A DNA stretch of 64,000 nucleotides from Xanthomonas hydrangeae (GTDB lineage Bacteria; Pseudomonadota; Gammaproteobacteria; Xanthomonadales; Xanthomonadaceae), in NCBI GenBank assembly GCA_905142475.1, contig LR990730.1, forward strand, positions 4,738,501-4,802,500, read 5' to 3'. This document shows, in pieces, positions 13,001-21,395 of this stretch (the first letter of the stretch is position 1; every line of letters begins with the position of its first letter). Both the position numbers and the translations under genes were made by a program. Below the pieces are notes generated by a model that had not been told where the DNA came from, ran no database searches, and was given only the letters and a program-made list of their open reading frames with translations.

Positions 13001-13250
13001 CACCGCCGCCGCGATGCTGGGCGCATTGCCGCTGGCGCTGGGCACCGGCATCGGCTCGGAGCTGCGGCGTCCGCTGGGCATCGCCATCGTTGGCGGCCTG
13101 TTGCTCTCGCAGCTGGTGACGCTGTACACCACGCCGGTGATCTATCTGTACATGGAACGCGCCGGCGAGCGCGTGCGCGATTGGCGTGCGCGCCGTGCCG
13201 CACGCCGTGACGGCGCGAACCCGGCCTCCACGTCGGAGCGCCCGGCATGA
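10002..13250 (+). CDS. RND efflux transporter, inner-membrane pump (MdtB-like)
   Basis: A proton-driven AcrB-superfamily pump of 1082 aa, normal for the family. The start is the GTG giving VGFSTIFIRRPIATSL, preceded by AAGGA eight bases upstream; a TTG nine codons earlier is less likely. Proton-relay aspartates appear in TM4 as GFVVDDAIVMIENI, and the TM10 lysine appears in IVKKNAIMMIDFA. The two large periplasmic loops each hold porter and docking domains. A Ser/Gly/Thr-rich insertion (SNGSGALTGTNATSFGQV...) lies in the second loop. It is 93 bp behind the adaptor gene and is followed by a second pump gene, suggesting a heteromeric MdtB/MdtC-like trimer. Confidence 0.94.
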   Translation: MGFSTIFIRRPIATSLLMAGILLLGILGYRQLPVSALPEIDAPSLVVSTQYPGANATTMASLVTTPLERQLGQISGLQMMTSDSSAGLSTIILQFSMDRDIDIAAQDVQAAIRQATLPSSLPYQPVYNRVNPADAAILTLKLTSDSLPLREVNRYADAILAQRLSQVPGVGLVSIAGNVRPAVRIQVNPAQLSNMGLTMESLRSALTQTNVSAPKGSLNGKTQSYSIGTNDQLTDAAQYRETIISYSNGRPVRLADVANVVDGVENDQLAAWADGKPAVLLEIRRQPGANIVQTVEQIRSILPQLQSVLPADVHLEVFADRTETIRASVHEVKFTLVLTIFLVVAVIFVFLRRLWATIIPSVAVPLSLAGTFGVMAFAGMSLDNLSLMALVVATGFVVDDAIVMIENIVRYIEQGKSGPEAAEEGAKQIGFTVLSLTVSLVAVFLPLLLMPGVTGRLFHEFAWVLSIAVTISMLVSLTLTPMMCAYLLKPDALPEGEDAHERAAAAGKTNLWTRTVGTYERSLDWVLAHQPLTLAVAIGAVALTVVLYIAIPKGLLPEQDTGLITGVVQADQNVAFPQMQQRTQAVAAALQKDPAVTGVAAFIGAGSMNPTINQGQLSIVLKTRGDRDSLDEVLPRLQKAVSGIPGVALFLKPVQDVTLDTRVAATEYQYSMSDVDSAELATWAARMTEAMRKLPELADVDNNLANQGRALELTIDRDKASMLGVPMQTIDDTLYDAFGQRQISTIFTELNQYRVVLEVAPEFRSSTALMNQLAVASNGSGALTGTNATSFGQVSSSNSSTATGVGAQNTGIVVGAGSIIPLAALAEAKVTNTPLVVSHQQQLPAVTVSFNLAPGHSLSQAVEAIEQAREDLRIPTQVHAEFVGKAAEFTGSQTDIVWLLLASIVVIYIVLGVLYESYIHPLTIISTLPPAGVGALLALMMCGLSLSVDGIVGIVLLIGIVKKNAIMMIDFAIDARREGANAHEAIRRACLLRFRPIMMTTAAAMLGALPLALGTGIGSELRRPLGIAIVGGLLLSQLVTLYTTPVIYLYMERAGERVRDWRARRAARRDGANPASTSERPA

Positions 13251-13340
13251 CCACTGGTGCAGCGAAGGCTGATCGGATTTCCGGCCTGCGGCGGCGCATG
13301 CCCGCACGCGCATTCGGGCGTGGCTTTGGCCCTGCTTGCC

Positions 13341-13370
13341 GACTCCCGACTCCCGATTCCCGAATCCCGG
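13341..13370. repeat. Xanthomonas-type CCCGA(C/T)T short repeat array
   Basis: Four near-identical heptamers (GACTCCC GACTCCC GATTCCC GAATCCC) stand just upstream of the second RND pump start, in the spacer between the two pump genes. They could form one arm of an mRNA hairpin, but no matching arm is seen nearby. Confidence 0.7.
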
Positions 13371-13380
13371 CGCCACAGCC

Positions 13381-16300
13381 ATGAACATCTCCGCCCCCTT
13401 CATCAAGCGCCCGATCGGCACCTCGTTGCTGGCGATCGGTTTGTTCGTGATCGGATTGATGTGCTATCTGCGGCTGGGCGTGGCGGCATTGCCGAACATC
13501 CAGATTCCGGTGATCTTCGTGCACGCCACGCAGTCCGGCGCCGATGCCAGCACCATGGCCTCCACCGTCACTGCGCCGCTGGAACGGCATCTGGGCCAGC
13601 TGCCCGGTATCGACCGCATGCGCTCCTCCAGTTCGGAGAGCAGCAGCCTGGTGGTGCTGGTGTTCCAGAGCAATCGCAACATCGATTCGGCCGCGCAGGA
13701 CGTGCAGACCGCCATCAACTCCTCGCAATCGGACCTGCCCTCCGGGCTCGGCACGCCGATCTATTCGAAAGCCAATCCGAACGACGACCCGGTCATCGCC
13801 ATCGCGCTGACCTCGGACACCCAATCGGCCGATGAGCTCTACAACGTTGCCGACTCGCTGCTGGCTCAACGGCTGCGCCAGATCACCGGCATCAGTTCGG
13901 TCGATATTGCCGGCGCCTCCACACCGGCGGTACGCGTGGATGTGGATCTGCGCGCGCTCAACGCGCTGGGGCTGACCCCGGACGATCTGCGCAACGCGGT
14001 ACGCGCGGCCAACGTCACCTCACCGACCGGATTCCTGTCCGACGGCAACACCACCATGGCGATCGTGGCCAACGATTCGGTGGCCAAGGCCGCCGACTTC
14101 GCACAGCTGGCGATCTCCACCCAGTCCAACGGGCGCATCGTGCGGCTGGGCGATGTGGCCACCGTCTACGACGGCCAGCAGGATGCCTATCAAGCGGCCT
14201 GGTTCGACGGCAAACCCGCCGTGGTGATGTACGCCTTCACCCGCGCCGGCGCCAACATCGTCGAAACCGTGGACCAGGTGAAGGCACAGATTCCCGGGCT
14301 GCGCGCCTACCTGCAGCCCGGCACCAAACTCACGCCCTACTTCGACCGCACCCCCACCATCCGCGCCTCGCTGCACGAGGTGCAGGCCACGCTGATGATC
14401 AGCCTGGTGATGGTGATCCTGACCATGGCGCTGTTCCTGCGCCGCCTGGCGCCGACGTTGATCGCGGCGGTCACCGTGCCGCTGTCGCTGGCCGGCTCGG
14501 CGCTGGTGATGTACATGCTGGGCTTCACCTTGAACAACCTCAGCCTGCTGGCGCTGGTGATCGCCATTGGCTTTGTGGTCGACGATGCGATCGTGGTGAT
14601 CGAAAACATCATGCGGCATCTGGACGAAGGCATGCCGCGCCTGGATGCCGCACTGGCCGGGGCGCGCGAGATCGGTTTCACCATCGTCTCGATCACCGCC
14701 TCGCTGGTGGCGGTGTTCATTCCGATGCTGTTTGCCAGCGGCATGGTCGGTGCGTTCTTCCGTGAGTTCACCGTGACCCTGGTGGCGGCGATCGTGGTGT
14801 CGATGCTGGTGTCGCTGACCTTGACGCCAGCGTTGTGCAGCCGCTTCCTGTCCGCACATACCGAACCGGAAAAACCTGGCCGTTTCGGCGCCTGGCTGGA
14901 CCGCATGCACGAGCGCATGCTGGCGGTGTACACGGTGGCGCTGGATTTCTCGCTGCGGCACGCCTTGCTGTTGTCGCTGACGCCCTTGCTGTTGATTGCT
15001 GCCACCATTTTTCTAGGCGGTGCGGTCAAGAAGGGCTCCTTCCCCGCGCAGGACACCGGCCTGATCTGGGGCCGCGCCAATTCCAGCGCCACGGTGTCGT
15101 TCGCCGACATGGTCAGCCGCCAGCGCCGCATCACCGACATGCTGATGGCCGACCCGGCGGTGAAGACCGTCGGCGCGCGACTGGGTTCCGGCCGCCAGGG
15201 CTCCAGCGCCTCGTTCAATATCGAATTGAAAAAACGCGATGAAGGCCGCCGCGACACCACCGCGCAGGTGGTCGCACGGCTCAGCGCCAAAGCCGACCGC
15301 TACCCGGATCTGGATCTGCGCCTGCGCGCCATCCAGGACCTTCCCAGCGATGGCGGCGGCGGCACCAGCCAGGGCGCGCAATACCGCGTGTCGCTGCAGG
15401 GCAACGATCTGGCGCAGCTGCAGGAATGGCTGCCCAAGCTGCAGGCCGCGTTGAAGAAGAATCCGCGCCTGCGCGATGTCGGCACCGACGTGGACACCTC
15501 GGGCCTGCGCCAGAACATCGTGATCGACCGTGCCAAGGCTGCGCGGCTGGGCATCTCGGTCGGTGCGATCGATGGGGCGCTATATGGCGCGTTCGGCCAG
15601 CGCTCCATTTCCACCATCTATTCGGATCTCAACCAGTACAGCGTGGTGGTCAATGCGTTGCCCTCGCAGACGGCCACGCCCAAGGCGCTGGATCAGGTGT
15701 TCGTGCCCAACCGTGCCGGCCTGATGGTGCCGATCACGTCGGTCGCCACGCAGGTACCGGGCCTGGCGCCGCCGCAGATCATCCATGAAAACCAGTACAC
15801 CACGATGGATCTGAGCTACAACCTGGCACCGGGCGTGAGCACCGGCGAGGCGGACCTGATCATCAAGTCCACCGTGGAAGGCTTGCGCATGCCCGACGGC
15901 ATCCGCCTCAGCGGCGACGACAGCTTCAACGTGCAGCTCAGCCCCAATTCGATGGGCGTACTGCTGCTGGCTGCGGTGCTCACCGTCTACATCGTGCTGG
16001 GCATGCTGTACGAGAGCCTGATCCACCCGGTGACCATTCTGTCCACGCTGCCGGCCGCCGGCGTGGGCGCGCTGCTGGCGTTGTTCCTCACCAACACCGA
16101 GTTGTCGGTGATCTCGATGATCGCGCTGGTGCTGCTGATCGGCATCGTCAAGAAGAACGCGATCATGATGATCGACTTCGCGCTGGTGGCGCAGCGCGTG
16201 CACGGCATGGATGCGCGCGCGGCTGCGCGCGAGGCCTCGATCGTGCGCTTCCGCCCGATCATGATGACCACCATGGTGGCGATCCTGGCCGCGGTGCCGC

Positions 16301-16521
16301 TGGCCGTTGGCCTGGGCGAAGGTTCGGAACTGCGCCGCCCGCTGGGCATCGCGATGATCGGCGGGCTGATCTTCTCGCAGAGCCTGACCTTGCTCAGCAC
16401 CCCGGCGCTGTATGTGATCTTTTCCTGCCTGAGCGAGCGCTGGAAGGCGCGTCGCGCGCGTGCGCGCGCACGCCGTGCAGAACGCGCGGCAGCACGGCGC
16501 CCAGCAGCCTCGGCGCACTGA
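13381..16521 (+). CDS. RND efflux transporter, second pump subunit (MdtC-like)
   Basis: The second AcrB-superfamily pump of the operon, 1046 aa. The ATG giving MNISAPFIKRPIGTSLLAIG is chosen because the 15 upstream codons are made of the short repeat array. TM4 has GFVVDDAIVVIENIM and TM10 IVKKNAIMMIDFALVAQR, so the proton-relay residues are intact. The C-terminus is a basic tail (RARRAERAAARRPAASAH). It is paralogous to the preceding gene, as MdtB and MdtC are. No outer-membrane (TolC/OprM) gene follows; the downstream DNA is a repeat array, so the complex must borrow a channel encoded elsewhere. Confidence 0.94.
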   Translation: MNISAPFIKRPIGTSLLAIGLFVIGLMCYLRLGVAALPNIQIPVIFVHATQSGADASTMASTVTAPLERHLGQLPGIDRMRSSSSESSSLVVLVFQSNRNIDSAAQDVQTAINSSQSDLPSGLGTPIYSKANPNDDPVIAIALTSDTQSADELYNVADSLLAQRLRQITGISSVDIAGASTPAVRVDVDLRALNALGLTPDDLRNAVRAANVTSPTGFLSDGNTTMAIVANDSVAKAADFAQLAISTQSNGRIVRLGDVATVYDGQQDAYQAAWFDGKPAVVMYAFTRAGANIVETVDQVKAQIPGLRAYLQPGTKLTPYFDRTPTIRASLHEVQATLMISLVMVILTMALFLRRLAPTLIAAVTVPLSLAGSALVMYMLGFTLNNLSLLALVIAIGFVVDDAIVVIENIMRHLDEGMPRLDAALAGAREIGFTIVSITASLVAVFIPMLFASGMVGAFFREFTVTLVAAIVVSMLVSLTLTPALCSRFLSAHTEPEKPGRFGAWLDRMHERMLAVYTVALDFSLRHALLLSLTPLLLIAATIFLGGAVKKGSFPAQDTGLIWGRANSSATVSFADMVSRQRRITDMLMADPAVKTVGARLGSGRQGSSASFNIELKKRDEGRRDTTAQVVARLSAKADRYPDLDLRLRAIQDLPSDGGGGTSQGAQYRVSLQGNDLAQLQEWLPKLQAALKKNPRLRDVGTDVDTSGLRQNIVIDRAKAARLGISVGAIDGALYGAFGQRSISTIYSDLNQYSVVVNALPSQTATPKALDQVFVPNRAGLMVPITSVATQVPGLAPPQIIHENQYTTMDLSYNLAPGVSTGEADLIIKSTVEGLRMPDGIRLSGDDSFNVQLSPNSMGVLLLAAVLTVYIVLGMLYESLIHPVTILSTLPAAGVGALLALFLTNTELSVISMIALVLLIGIVKKNAIMMIDFALVAQRVHGMDARAAAREASIVRFRPIMMTTMVAILAAVPLAVGLGEGSELRRPLGIAMIGGLIFSQSLTLLSTPALYVIFSCLSERWKARRARARARRAERAAARRPAASAH

Positions 16522-16614
16522 GCCGTAGCTGACAAAAGACCGTAGAGAAGTGATTGAACGGTGTGGATGCGTCGCGGTTGTGGAGCGGATGATCTGCAGC
16601 TTGGCTGCAGGGGC

Positions 16615-16878
16615 CCTTGCCCGCCCACCATCGCAGGACACGCTGCAAGTACGTCCTTGTAAGCTCTTACGCGGCATCCATGCCGCGTAAGATCCTGCGA
16701 CGGTAGGCGGGCAAGGACCAGGCGAGAGTGTCGGTGTGCAGGGTTTTAAACAAAGCTACCGATGAACTCTCTGGTGCGATGCGCTCGCCGATTGCGCGAC
16801 CGTGTGGCGGCATGGATGCCGCCACCTAGCCTCCATGGATGGATTCACGGCGTGTCCCGCAAGCGGTGAGCGCATCGC
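16615..16878 (+). repeat. Composite hairpin repeat unit (hairpin I - 59 bp linker - hairpin II), copy A
   Basis: Hairpin I occupies 16615-16716 (102 bp). It has ~25-bp outer arms (CCTTGCCCGCCCACCATCGC pairing with GCGACGGTAGGCGGGCAAGG) and an inner palindrome centred on GCGGCATCCATGCCGC at 16666-16691. A 59-bp linker containing GGTTTTAAACAAAGC follows. Hairpin II is 16776-16878 (103 bp), with arms GCGATGCGCTCGCCG.../...CGGTGAGCGCATCGC and the inner palindrome GTGGCGGCATGGATGCCGCCAC. The same architecture with the same 59-bp linker length recurs inverted at 31635-31899. There is no ORF worth calling. Small frames reading HGCRH/MPRKSLQGRTC here are repeat-derived. It lies in the 875-bp gene-free stretch after the RND operon (16522-17396). 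Confidence 0.85.
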
Positions 16879-17009
16879 GCCCTCGACGCACTCGGGTTCG
16901 GAACATCCAAGCAATGCTGAAGCTCAAGATCCCGGTCGCCTTGAGATGTAATCGAACGGTGTGGATTGGTTGGTTGCAGAGCGGATGATTTGCGGGTTGG
17001 CTGCAGGGC

Positions 17010-17111
17010 CCTTGCCCGCCCACCATCGCGGGACACGCTGCAAGTACGTCCCTGTAAGCTCTTACGCGGCATCCATGCCGCGTAAGGTCCCGCGACGGTG
17101 GGCGGGCAAGG
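17010..17111 (+). repeat. Solo copy of the 102-bp hairpin I element
   Basis: Left arm 17010-17034 pairs with right arm 17087-17111 with one mismatch; the inner 26-bp palindrome is at 17061-17086. It is about 90% identical to hairpin I of copy A, and the identity extends some 60 bp upstream (from about 16953) and about 30 bp downstream, but hairpin II is missing here. The remaining ~285 bp to the hglS stop hold nothing I recognise. Confidence 0.85.
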
Positions 17112-17396
17112 ACCAGGCGAGATGGTCGGTGTGCGTGGTTGCGCGCAATGCGTGTTGCGCGGCCGTCCGATGAGGGTACGGCTGATCAGCTACTTTCGAT
17201 CCGACCAACGTCGCTGCCATTCCCGATACCACTTCATGCGTCCACACAGGGCGTGTGGTCGACACGCTGCCGCCATCGATACAGCGTTTGAGAGGTTGTT
17301 TTAGTTGCTGTTGGTGGTGCCTGCAGCTGACGATACCGCTTACGACACCTGAGGCTGCGGAATACGGCAACCTTAGACTGTCGCCTGGTTGCTGCC

Positions 17397-18764
17397 TTAC
17401 ACCACCAACGCCTGCAGAGACTCCCGCTCCAGCTGCGCGTACAGCGCAAATTCGTCGTGCACCTGAGCGCCCAATGCCTGCTCGAAACTGCGCTTGCTCG
17501 AATGTGCGGCGTAAGCGCGTTGTTCGGCGCCGCCGAGATTCGACTGGAAGATACCCGCCGCACTCACCGGCAGAAAATCTTCATAGATGATCGGATCGGC
17601 GCTGACCAGGCCAAGCGCGATCGCAGTTTCTGCTGGCATCGCGGCCACCTGTGCGGGATCGGCGCGGCCTGCCTCGGTGAACGCATAACGGAAATAGCCC
17701 AGGCCTTCCTGACGCAGCAGCGCTTCGTCATCCGGAAACGCCACAAACGCGGTCTGCAGGCGCGTGGCGTAATCGGTGCCGGTGCTGCCGGCCCCATCGC
17801 TGTCGCGTGCCTGCGCCAGCAACGCGTCGTACAGCGCGCGGCCCTTCGGCGTGAGCGCAAGCCCGCGCTGCTCGATCTCGCCAAAGCGCGCGGTGTGCAT
17901 GCCATGTTCGGCCAGCCCGCTGTCGCCGACAAAGCGCACCGGCTCTTCCAGGGCCTTGAAGCTGGTCTGCCGCAGCAGGATCGGAATGCGCCGCTGCGGC
18001 GGGCCTTCGATCACCGCCTTGGCATCGATGCCGGCACGCTGCATCTGCGCCTGCGCCGCATCGATATCCAGCGTACGCGGGGTGAGATGGTTGATGTGCG
18101 GGCCGTGGAAGCTCACCACGTCGGCAATCAACTTGTGCGCCTCGCTCAGCGCGCGATAGGTCGGCAGCGACACGGTGGCATCGCCATGCCAGCGGAAGGT
18201 TTCCAGCGCTTGCGCCACGAATTCCTGCGCCTGCGCCGCCTCCAGCCCGCCGTGACGCTCATGCTGCTCGATCAAGTCCAGCGCGCCGGCGGTGAAGATC
18301 TGCCGCTGCTGCAGGATCTGCTCGGCCTGCGCACGCAGCGCGGCATCTTCGATCAACTCCAGCCGCAGCAACGAGGTGAAAACACGGAACGGATTGGCCG
18401 ACAGCGCCGCATCGTCGATCGGGCGGAACGCGGTGGAATGCACCGGCACGCCGGCCACCGACAGGTCGTAATAGCCCACCGGATGCATGCCCATCACCGC
18501 AAACAGCCGGCGCAAGGTGGCTAGCTCCTGCGCAGTGCCGACCCGGATCGCGCCGTGGCGTTCCAGATCCAGCCGCGCGCGCTCGTCGTTGCGCTGCAGG
18601 CGCGCGGCCAGGGCGGGATCGGCGCTCAGGGTGTCGGCGTTGACCTGCGCCACCAGCGTCATCAGCTCGCCGTACAACGGCACCTCGGCGCGATACATGT
18701 CAGACATCGCCTGGGCGAACAGGCTGCGGATGTGATCGGGAGAGACAAACACGGTATCGCGCAT
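17397..18764 (-). CDS. hglS: 2-oxoadipate dioxygenase/decarboxylase (HglS, DUF1338/YdcJ family)
   Basis: HglS converts 2-oxoadipate to D-2-hydroxyglutarate with O2 and Fe(II), a step of the D-lysine/2-aminoadipate catabolic route. The 455-aa product (start MRDTVFVSPDHIRS) has the family length. The metal ligands known for the Pseudomonas enzyme line up: H70 in ERHGAIRVG, H226 in GPHINHLTPR and E296 in RFGEIEQRG. The fold is a VOC-type hydrolase-like barrel. The frame is open 46 codons upstream, but the ATG at 18764 is the family start. No other lysine-degradation gene is adjacent, so it appears to be a stand-alone gene. Confidence 0.9.
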   Translation of the reverse strand: MRDTVFVSPDHIRSLFAQAMSDMYRAEVPLYGELMTLVAQVNADTLSADPALAARLQRNDERARLDLERHGAIRVGTAQELATLRRLFAVMGMHPVGYYDLSVAGVPVHSTAFRPIDDAALSANPFRVFTSLLRLELIEDAALRAQAEQILQQRQIFTAGALDLIEQHERHGGLEAAQAQEFVAQALETFRWHGDATVSLPTYRALSEAHKLIADVVSFHGPHINHLTPRTLDIDAAQAQMQRAGIDAKAVIEGPPQRRIPILLRQTSFKALEEPVRFVGDSGLAEHGMHTARFGEIEQRGLALTPKGRALYDALLAQARDSDGAGSTGTDYATRLQTAFVAFPDDEALLRQEGLGYFRYAFTEAGRADPAQVAAMPAETAIALGLVSADPIIYEDFLPVSAAGIFQSNLGGAEQRAYAAHSSKRSFEQALGAQVHDEFALYAQLERESLQALVV

Positions 18765-19094
18765 GGGCTGGTCTTGGCGGGGCCGGCCAACGCCAGCGTT
18801 ACCGCATTCTCGCCGACCCTGCCCTGCGGCGACCAGCTGCACGGCAGCATGCAGGCGAGTGCGTTGGCGTGCAGACAGTCGCGCGGCATGAAGACTGCGC
18901 AAGCATTGCCGCGCCAGAGCCGATAATGCCTTTCAGCATCAGAGGCGGTAGTCGTTAGCGATGCGGAGCCGGCGCTGCGTGGTGCCGGCTCGGCTGGCCG
19001 GCTAAGGCAAGCCGCGCGACGCACGCTCCATGCCACTAAACCCCGTGCCACTGACGGCCAACCCCTCAGGGAAGCCGGGAGGGAATCACACGGT
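18765..19094. other. Non-coding gap upstream of hglS
   Basis: About 330 bp without a supported gene. It contains one GC hairpin at 18966-18991 (GAGCCGGC pairing with GCCGGCTC across a 10-nt loop) lacking a T-tract, possibly a transcript end for the minus-strand gene at 19095 upstream. The hglS promoter should be here but is not recognisable by eye. Confidence 0.4.
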
Positions 19095-19700
19095 CTAAAG
19101 TCCGGCCTGCGCCGCCGCCTCGTCCGCTTCGCTGGCCTGGCGCGCGGCCTCCAGCCGTTGCGCATGGTCGCCAAGTTGTCTACGCAGCAGCGCATCCAGC
19201 GTGATCGGCCGCTCCCAGCGGTCGTAGCTGGCGACGATGGCATGTCGCAGCGCACGCATGTGCGCGCTGTCCGGGCTGGCCGACAGCCGCGTGACCACGC
19301 CTTGCCAGCCATCGTGATGGTCGCGGCTGTACGCACGCACCGCGTCGCGACAGGACAACTGCAGCGTCTGCGCCCAGAAACAGGCGAAATAGATATCGCC
19401 CGCATGCCAGCCATGCACCTGCAGCAACGCCTGCACGTAACCGCGGGGGGTGCCGGTGTAGCGCGCCACTTCGGCAATAAAGCTGTCCGGATAGCGCTGC
19501 GCATAGCTGCCCATGTCGGCCAGATGCTGGTCCACCCACGCATCGCCAGTGCCGGGGATCACCGCCGGCGCCACCGGCTCTGCCGCAGCACCGGACGCCG
19601 GCGTTGCCGCAGGCAAGGTCTGCGCTGCCGCCAATATCGGCAACAGCAACGCCATCAGCAATGGCAGAGATCGCAACAGGGCAGTGGGCAGTAAACGCAT
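19095..19700 (-). CDS. Secreted protein of unknown function
   Basis: The 201-aa product starts MRLLPTALLRSLPLLMALLLPILAAAQ, a signal peptide cleaved after about residue 27. It is followed by an Ala/Pro-rich linker and a helical C-terminal domain (GDAWVDQHLADMGSYAQRYPDSFIAEVARYTGTPRGYVQALL...). Two cysteines (in YFACFW and LSCRD) could pair in the periplasm. The upstream in-frame ATG at 19772 would add 24 residues with no signal character, so the internal start is chosen. I do not recognise a family; it looks typical of Xanthomonadaceae-restricted periplasmic proteins. Confidence 0.75.
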   Translation of the reverse strand: MRLLPTALLRSLPLLMALLLPILAAAQTLPAATPASGAAAEPVAPAVIPGTGDAWVDQHLADMGSYAQRYPDSFIAEVARYTGTPRGYVQALLQVHGWHAGDIYFACFWAQTLQLSCRDAVRAYSRDHHDGWQGVVTRLSASPDSAHMRALRHAIVASYDRWERPITLDALLRRQLGDHAQRLEAARQASEADEAAAQAGL

Positions 19701-19885
19701 GTGCCGATGATGCCGCATGCCCGCGCCGGTGTCAGGCCGATCGCAGCGCTGCGCCATGTCACGCGTGGCCAACAGTCGTCAGGCAAGCAGTGTGGCGCGC
19801 CCAGACTTCAGAACAGGCACGTGGTGCAGGTCGCACCGCGCGTCGACAATGCACCTGCGCCGGTTGGCGCAGGAGTGATCTGCGC

Positions 19886-20491
19886 TCAGCGCAGATCGTA
19901 AAAACCGATGTGATGCACTTCGCGGCAACCGGTCAGGTCGCAAGACCCAACATAGCCCGGACCGATGTAACGCTGCCGCGCATCGCGGTTGTGCGGGCTG
20001 CTGTAGGGGTCAGGGCCGTACAGCCCGTTGCCGTAGTAAATCTGCCCGTAGGGACGGTTACGCGATGTACCCAGCCGCAGTCCGGCGCCGTATCCCGGAT
20101 ACCCGGTGCCATCGCCGACGTATCCACCGTAGCGATCGTAGCGATCGTAGCGATCGTCCGAATACCGGTCGGCCGCGAATGCAGCATTGCCATCGCGCCC
20201 ATTCGGCCGGGTCTGCAGGGTCGCGATACTCTGGCCGTGGGCATCCACATAGCCTTGCTCACGGTCGAAGCGCACCGTGCGGAAATACACCAACTCCCCA
20301 CCCTCCCGACGCGTGCGCAGGCGGACATGGTCGCCGCCATCGTCGTAGTACGGCTGGCCGTCGCGGAAGATCACTTCGCTGGGGTTGATGACTTCTTCTT
20401 CGAGCTCGGCAGCTGCCAGCGGCAGCGTATCCACTAGCAGACCCAACAACACGGCCAGGCTGGTGCGATAGGTAAACGACAACATGTGCAT
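19886..20491 (-). CDS. Secreted Tyr/Gly/Asp-rich protein of unknown function
   Basis: A 201-aa protein with a signal peptide (MHMLSFTYRTSLAVLLGLLVDTLPLAAAE). GGGGA six to seven bases upstream of the ATG at 20491 supports this start; MLSF six bases further is an alternative. Residues of about 30-90 are charged and beta-like (DGQPYYDDGGDHVRLRTRREGGELVYFRTVRFD). Then come a DRYDRYDRY run, encoded by three exact copies of a 9-bp DNA repeat (20131-20157), and a Gly/Tyr-rich segment (YGGYVGDGTGYPGYGAG). The C-terminus has a cysteine pair (GSCDLTGCREVHHIGFYDLR). No catalytic motif seen; role unknown. Confidence 0.75.
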   Translation of the reverse strand: MHMLSFTYRTSLAVLLGLLVDTLPLAAAELEEEVINPSEVIFRDGQPYYDDGGDHVRLRTRREGGELVYFRTVRFDREQGYVDAHGQSIATLQTRPNGRDGNAAFAADRYSDDRYDRYDRYGGYVGDGTGYPGYGAGLRLGTSRNRPYGQIYYGNGLYGPDPYSSPHNRDARQRYIGPGYVGSCDLTGCREVHHIGFYDLR

Positions 20492-20599
20492 TGGTGATCC
20501 CCGAGGTCGGCCATGCCTGTGCCCGGCCGGAAACGTCCTGTTGCTAGGGCACCTCAGCGTGCCCGCCTGTTGCATCTGCAGTGATTTTGTTCGCCGCCT

Positions 20600-21358
20600 T
20601 TAGCTTAGCGCGTGCTGCCGGGCCAATGCATCCAGCGCCTGCACCGCCGCAGGCCAGCCGGCCGCATCGGGCACTTCGTGCATCCGTGGCTCGTCGGCGG
20701 CCACGCCGTGCTCCTGCTCGTGCGCCCAGGTCACCGCGTAAGGGGTGTAGATACCCCAGCCACCGATGGCCAGCACCGGCTCCACATCCGAACGCAACGA
20801 ATTGCCGATCATCACAAAGCGCTGCGCCGGCAGCTCGAACTCGCCCAGCACGCGCGCATAGGTCTTGGGGTCTTTTTCGGAGACCACTTCGACGCGCGGA
20901 AACAGATCGGCCAGACCGGATTGTTCGATCTTCTGCTCCTGATGGAACAGGTCACCCTTGGTGATCAGCACCACCGCATAGTCGGCGGCAATCGCGCTGA
21001 CTGCCTCGCGCACGCCGGCAATCACCTCCACCGGGTGCTGCAGCGTGGCGCGGCCGATCTCGACGATGCGCTGGATGTCGCGCGCGGCAATGCGCGCCTG
21101 CGTCAGCTCGATCGCGGTTTCGATCATCGACAACGTCATGCCCTTGGCGCCGTAACCGAACACCTTGAGATTGCGCCGCTCCACCGCCAGCAGATGCTGC
21201 TGCATGCGGCTGTCGCCCAGGTCCAGATAATCGGCCAGAATCGCTTCGAAATCCGCTTCGGCGCTGCGGTAATAGTCCTCGCTCTTCCAGAGGGTATCGT
21301 CGCCATCGAAGCCGACCAGTTGGATCGCCTGGCCGTCGCGCTGTGCAAAAGAGGTCAT
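20600..21358 (-). CDS. HAD-family hydrolase
   Basis: A 252-aa haloacid dehalogenase-superfamily phosphatase. The four motifs are visible: motif I GFDGDDTLW (D18 nucleophile, D20), motif II VVLITKGD, motif III the lysine in VVSEKDPKTYARV, and motif IV MIGNSLRSDVEPVLAIGGWGIYTPY. The layout resembles the YjjG/phosphoglycolate-phosphatase-like group with an alpha-helical cap between motifs I and II. It is a cytoplasmic enzyme; the substrate cannot be told from sequence. Confidence 0.88.
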   Translation of the reverse strand: MTSFAQRDGQAIQLVGFDGDDTLWKSEDYYRSAEADFEAILADYLDLGDSRMQQHLLAVERRNLKVFGYGAKGMTLSMIETAIELTQARIAARDIQRIVEIGRATLQHPVEVIAGVREAVSAIAADYAVVLITKGDLFHQEQKIEQSGLADLFPRVEVVSEKDPKTYARVLGEFELPAQRFVMIGNSLRSDVEPVLAIGGWGIYTPYAVTWAHEQEHGVAADEPRMHEVPDAAGWPAAVQALDALARQHALS

Positions 21359-21395
21359 CGCACAAGTCTAGCAGCGCACTGGAGCGTTGCTATGC

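Noticed and set aside
9984..13421. Long minus-strand frames (534 and 550 aa) opposite the first RND pump gene
   Set aside because: Shadow of the RND gene; very His/Gln/Arg-rich with no membrane or domain pattern.
16394..17072. Small ORFs reading MPRKSLQGRTCSVS... and MVGGQGPCSQ...
   Set aside because: They are translations of the 102-bp hairpin repeats, not genes.
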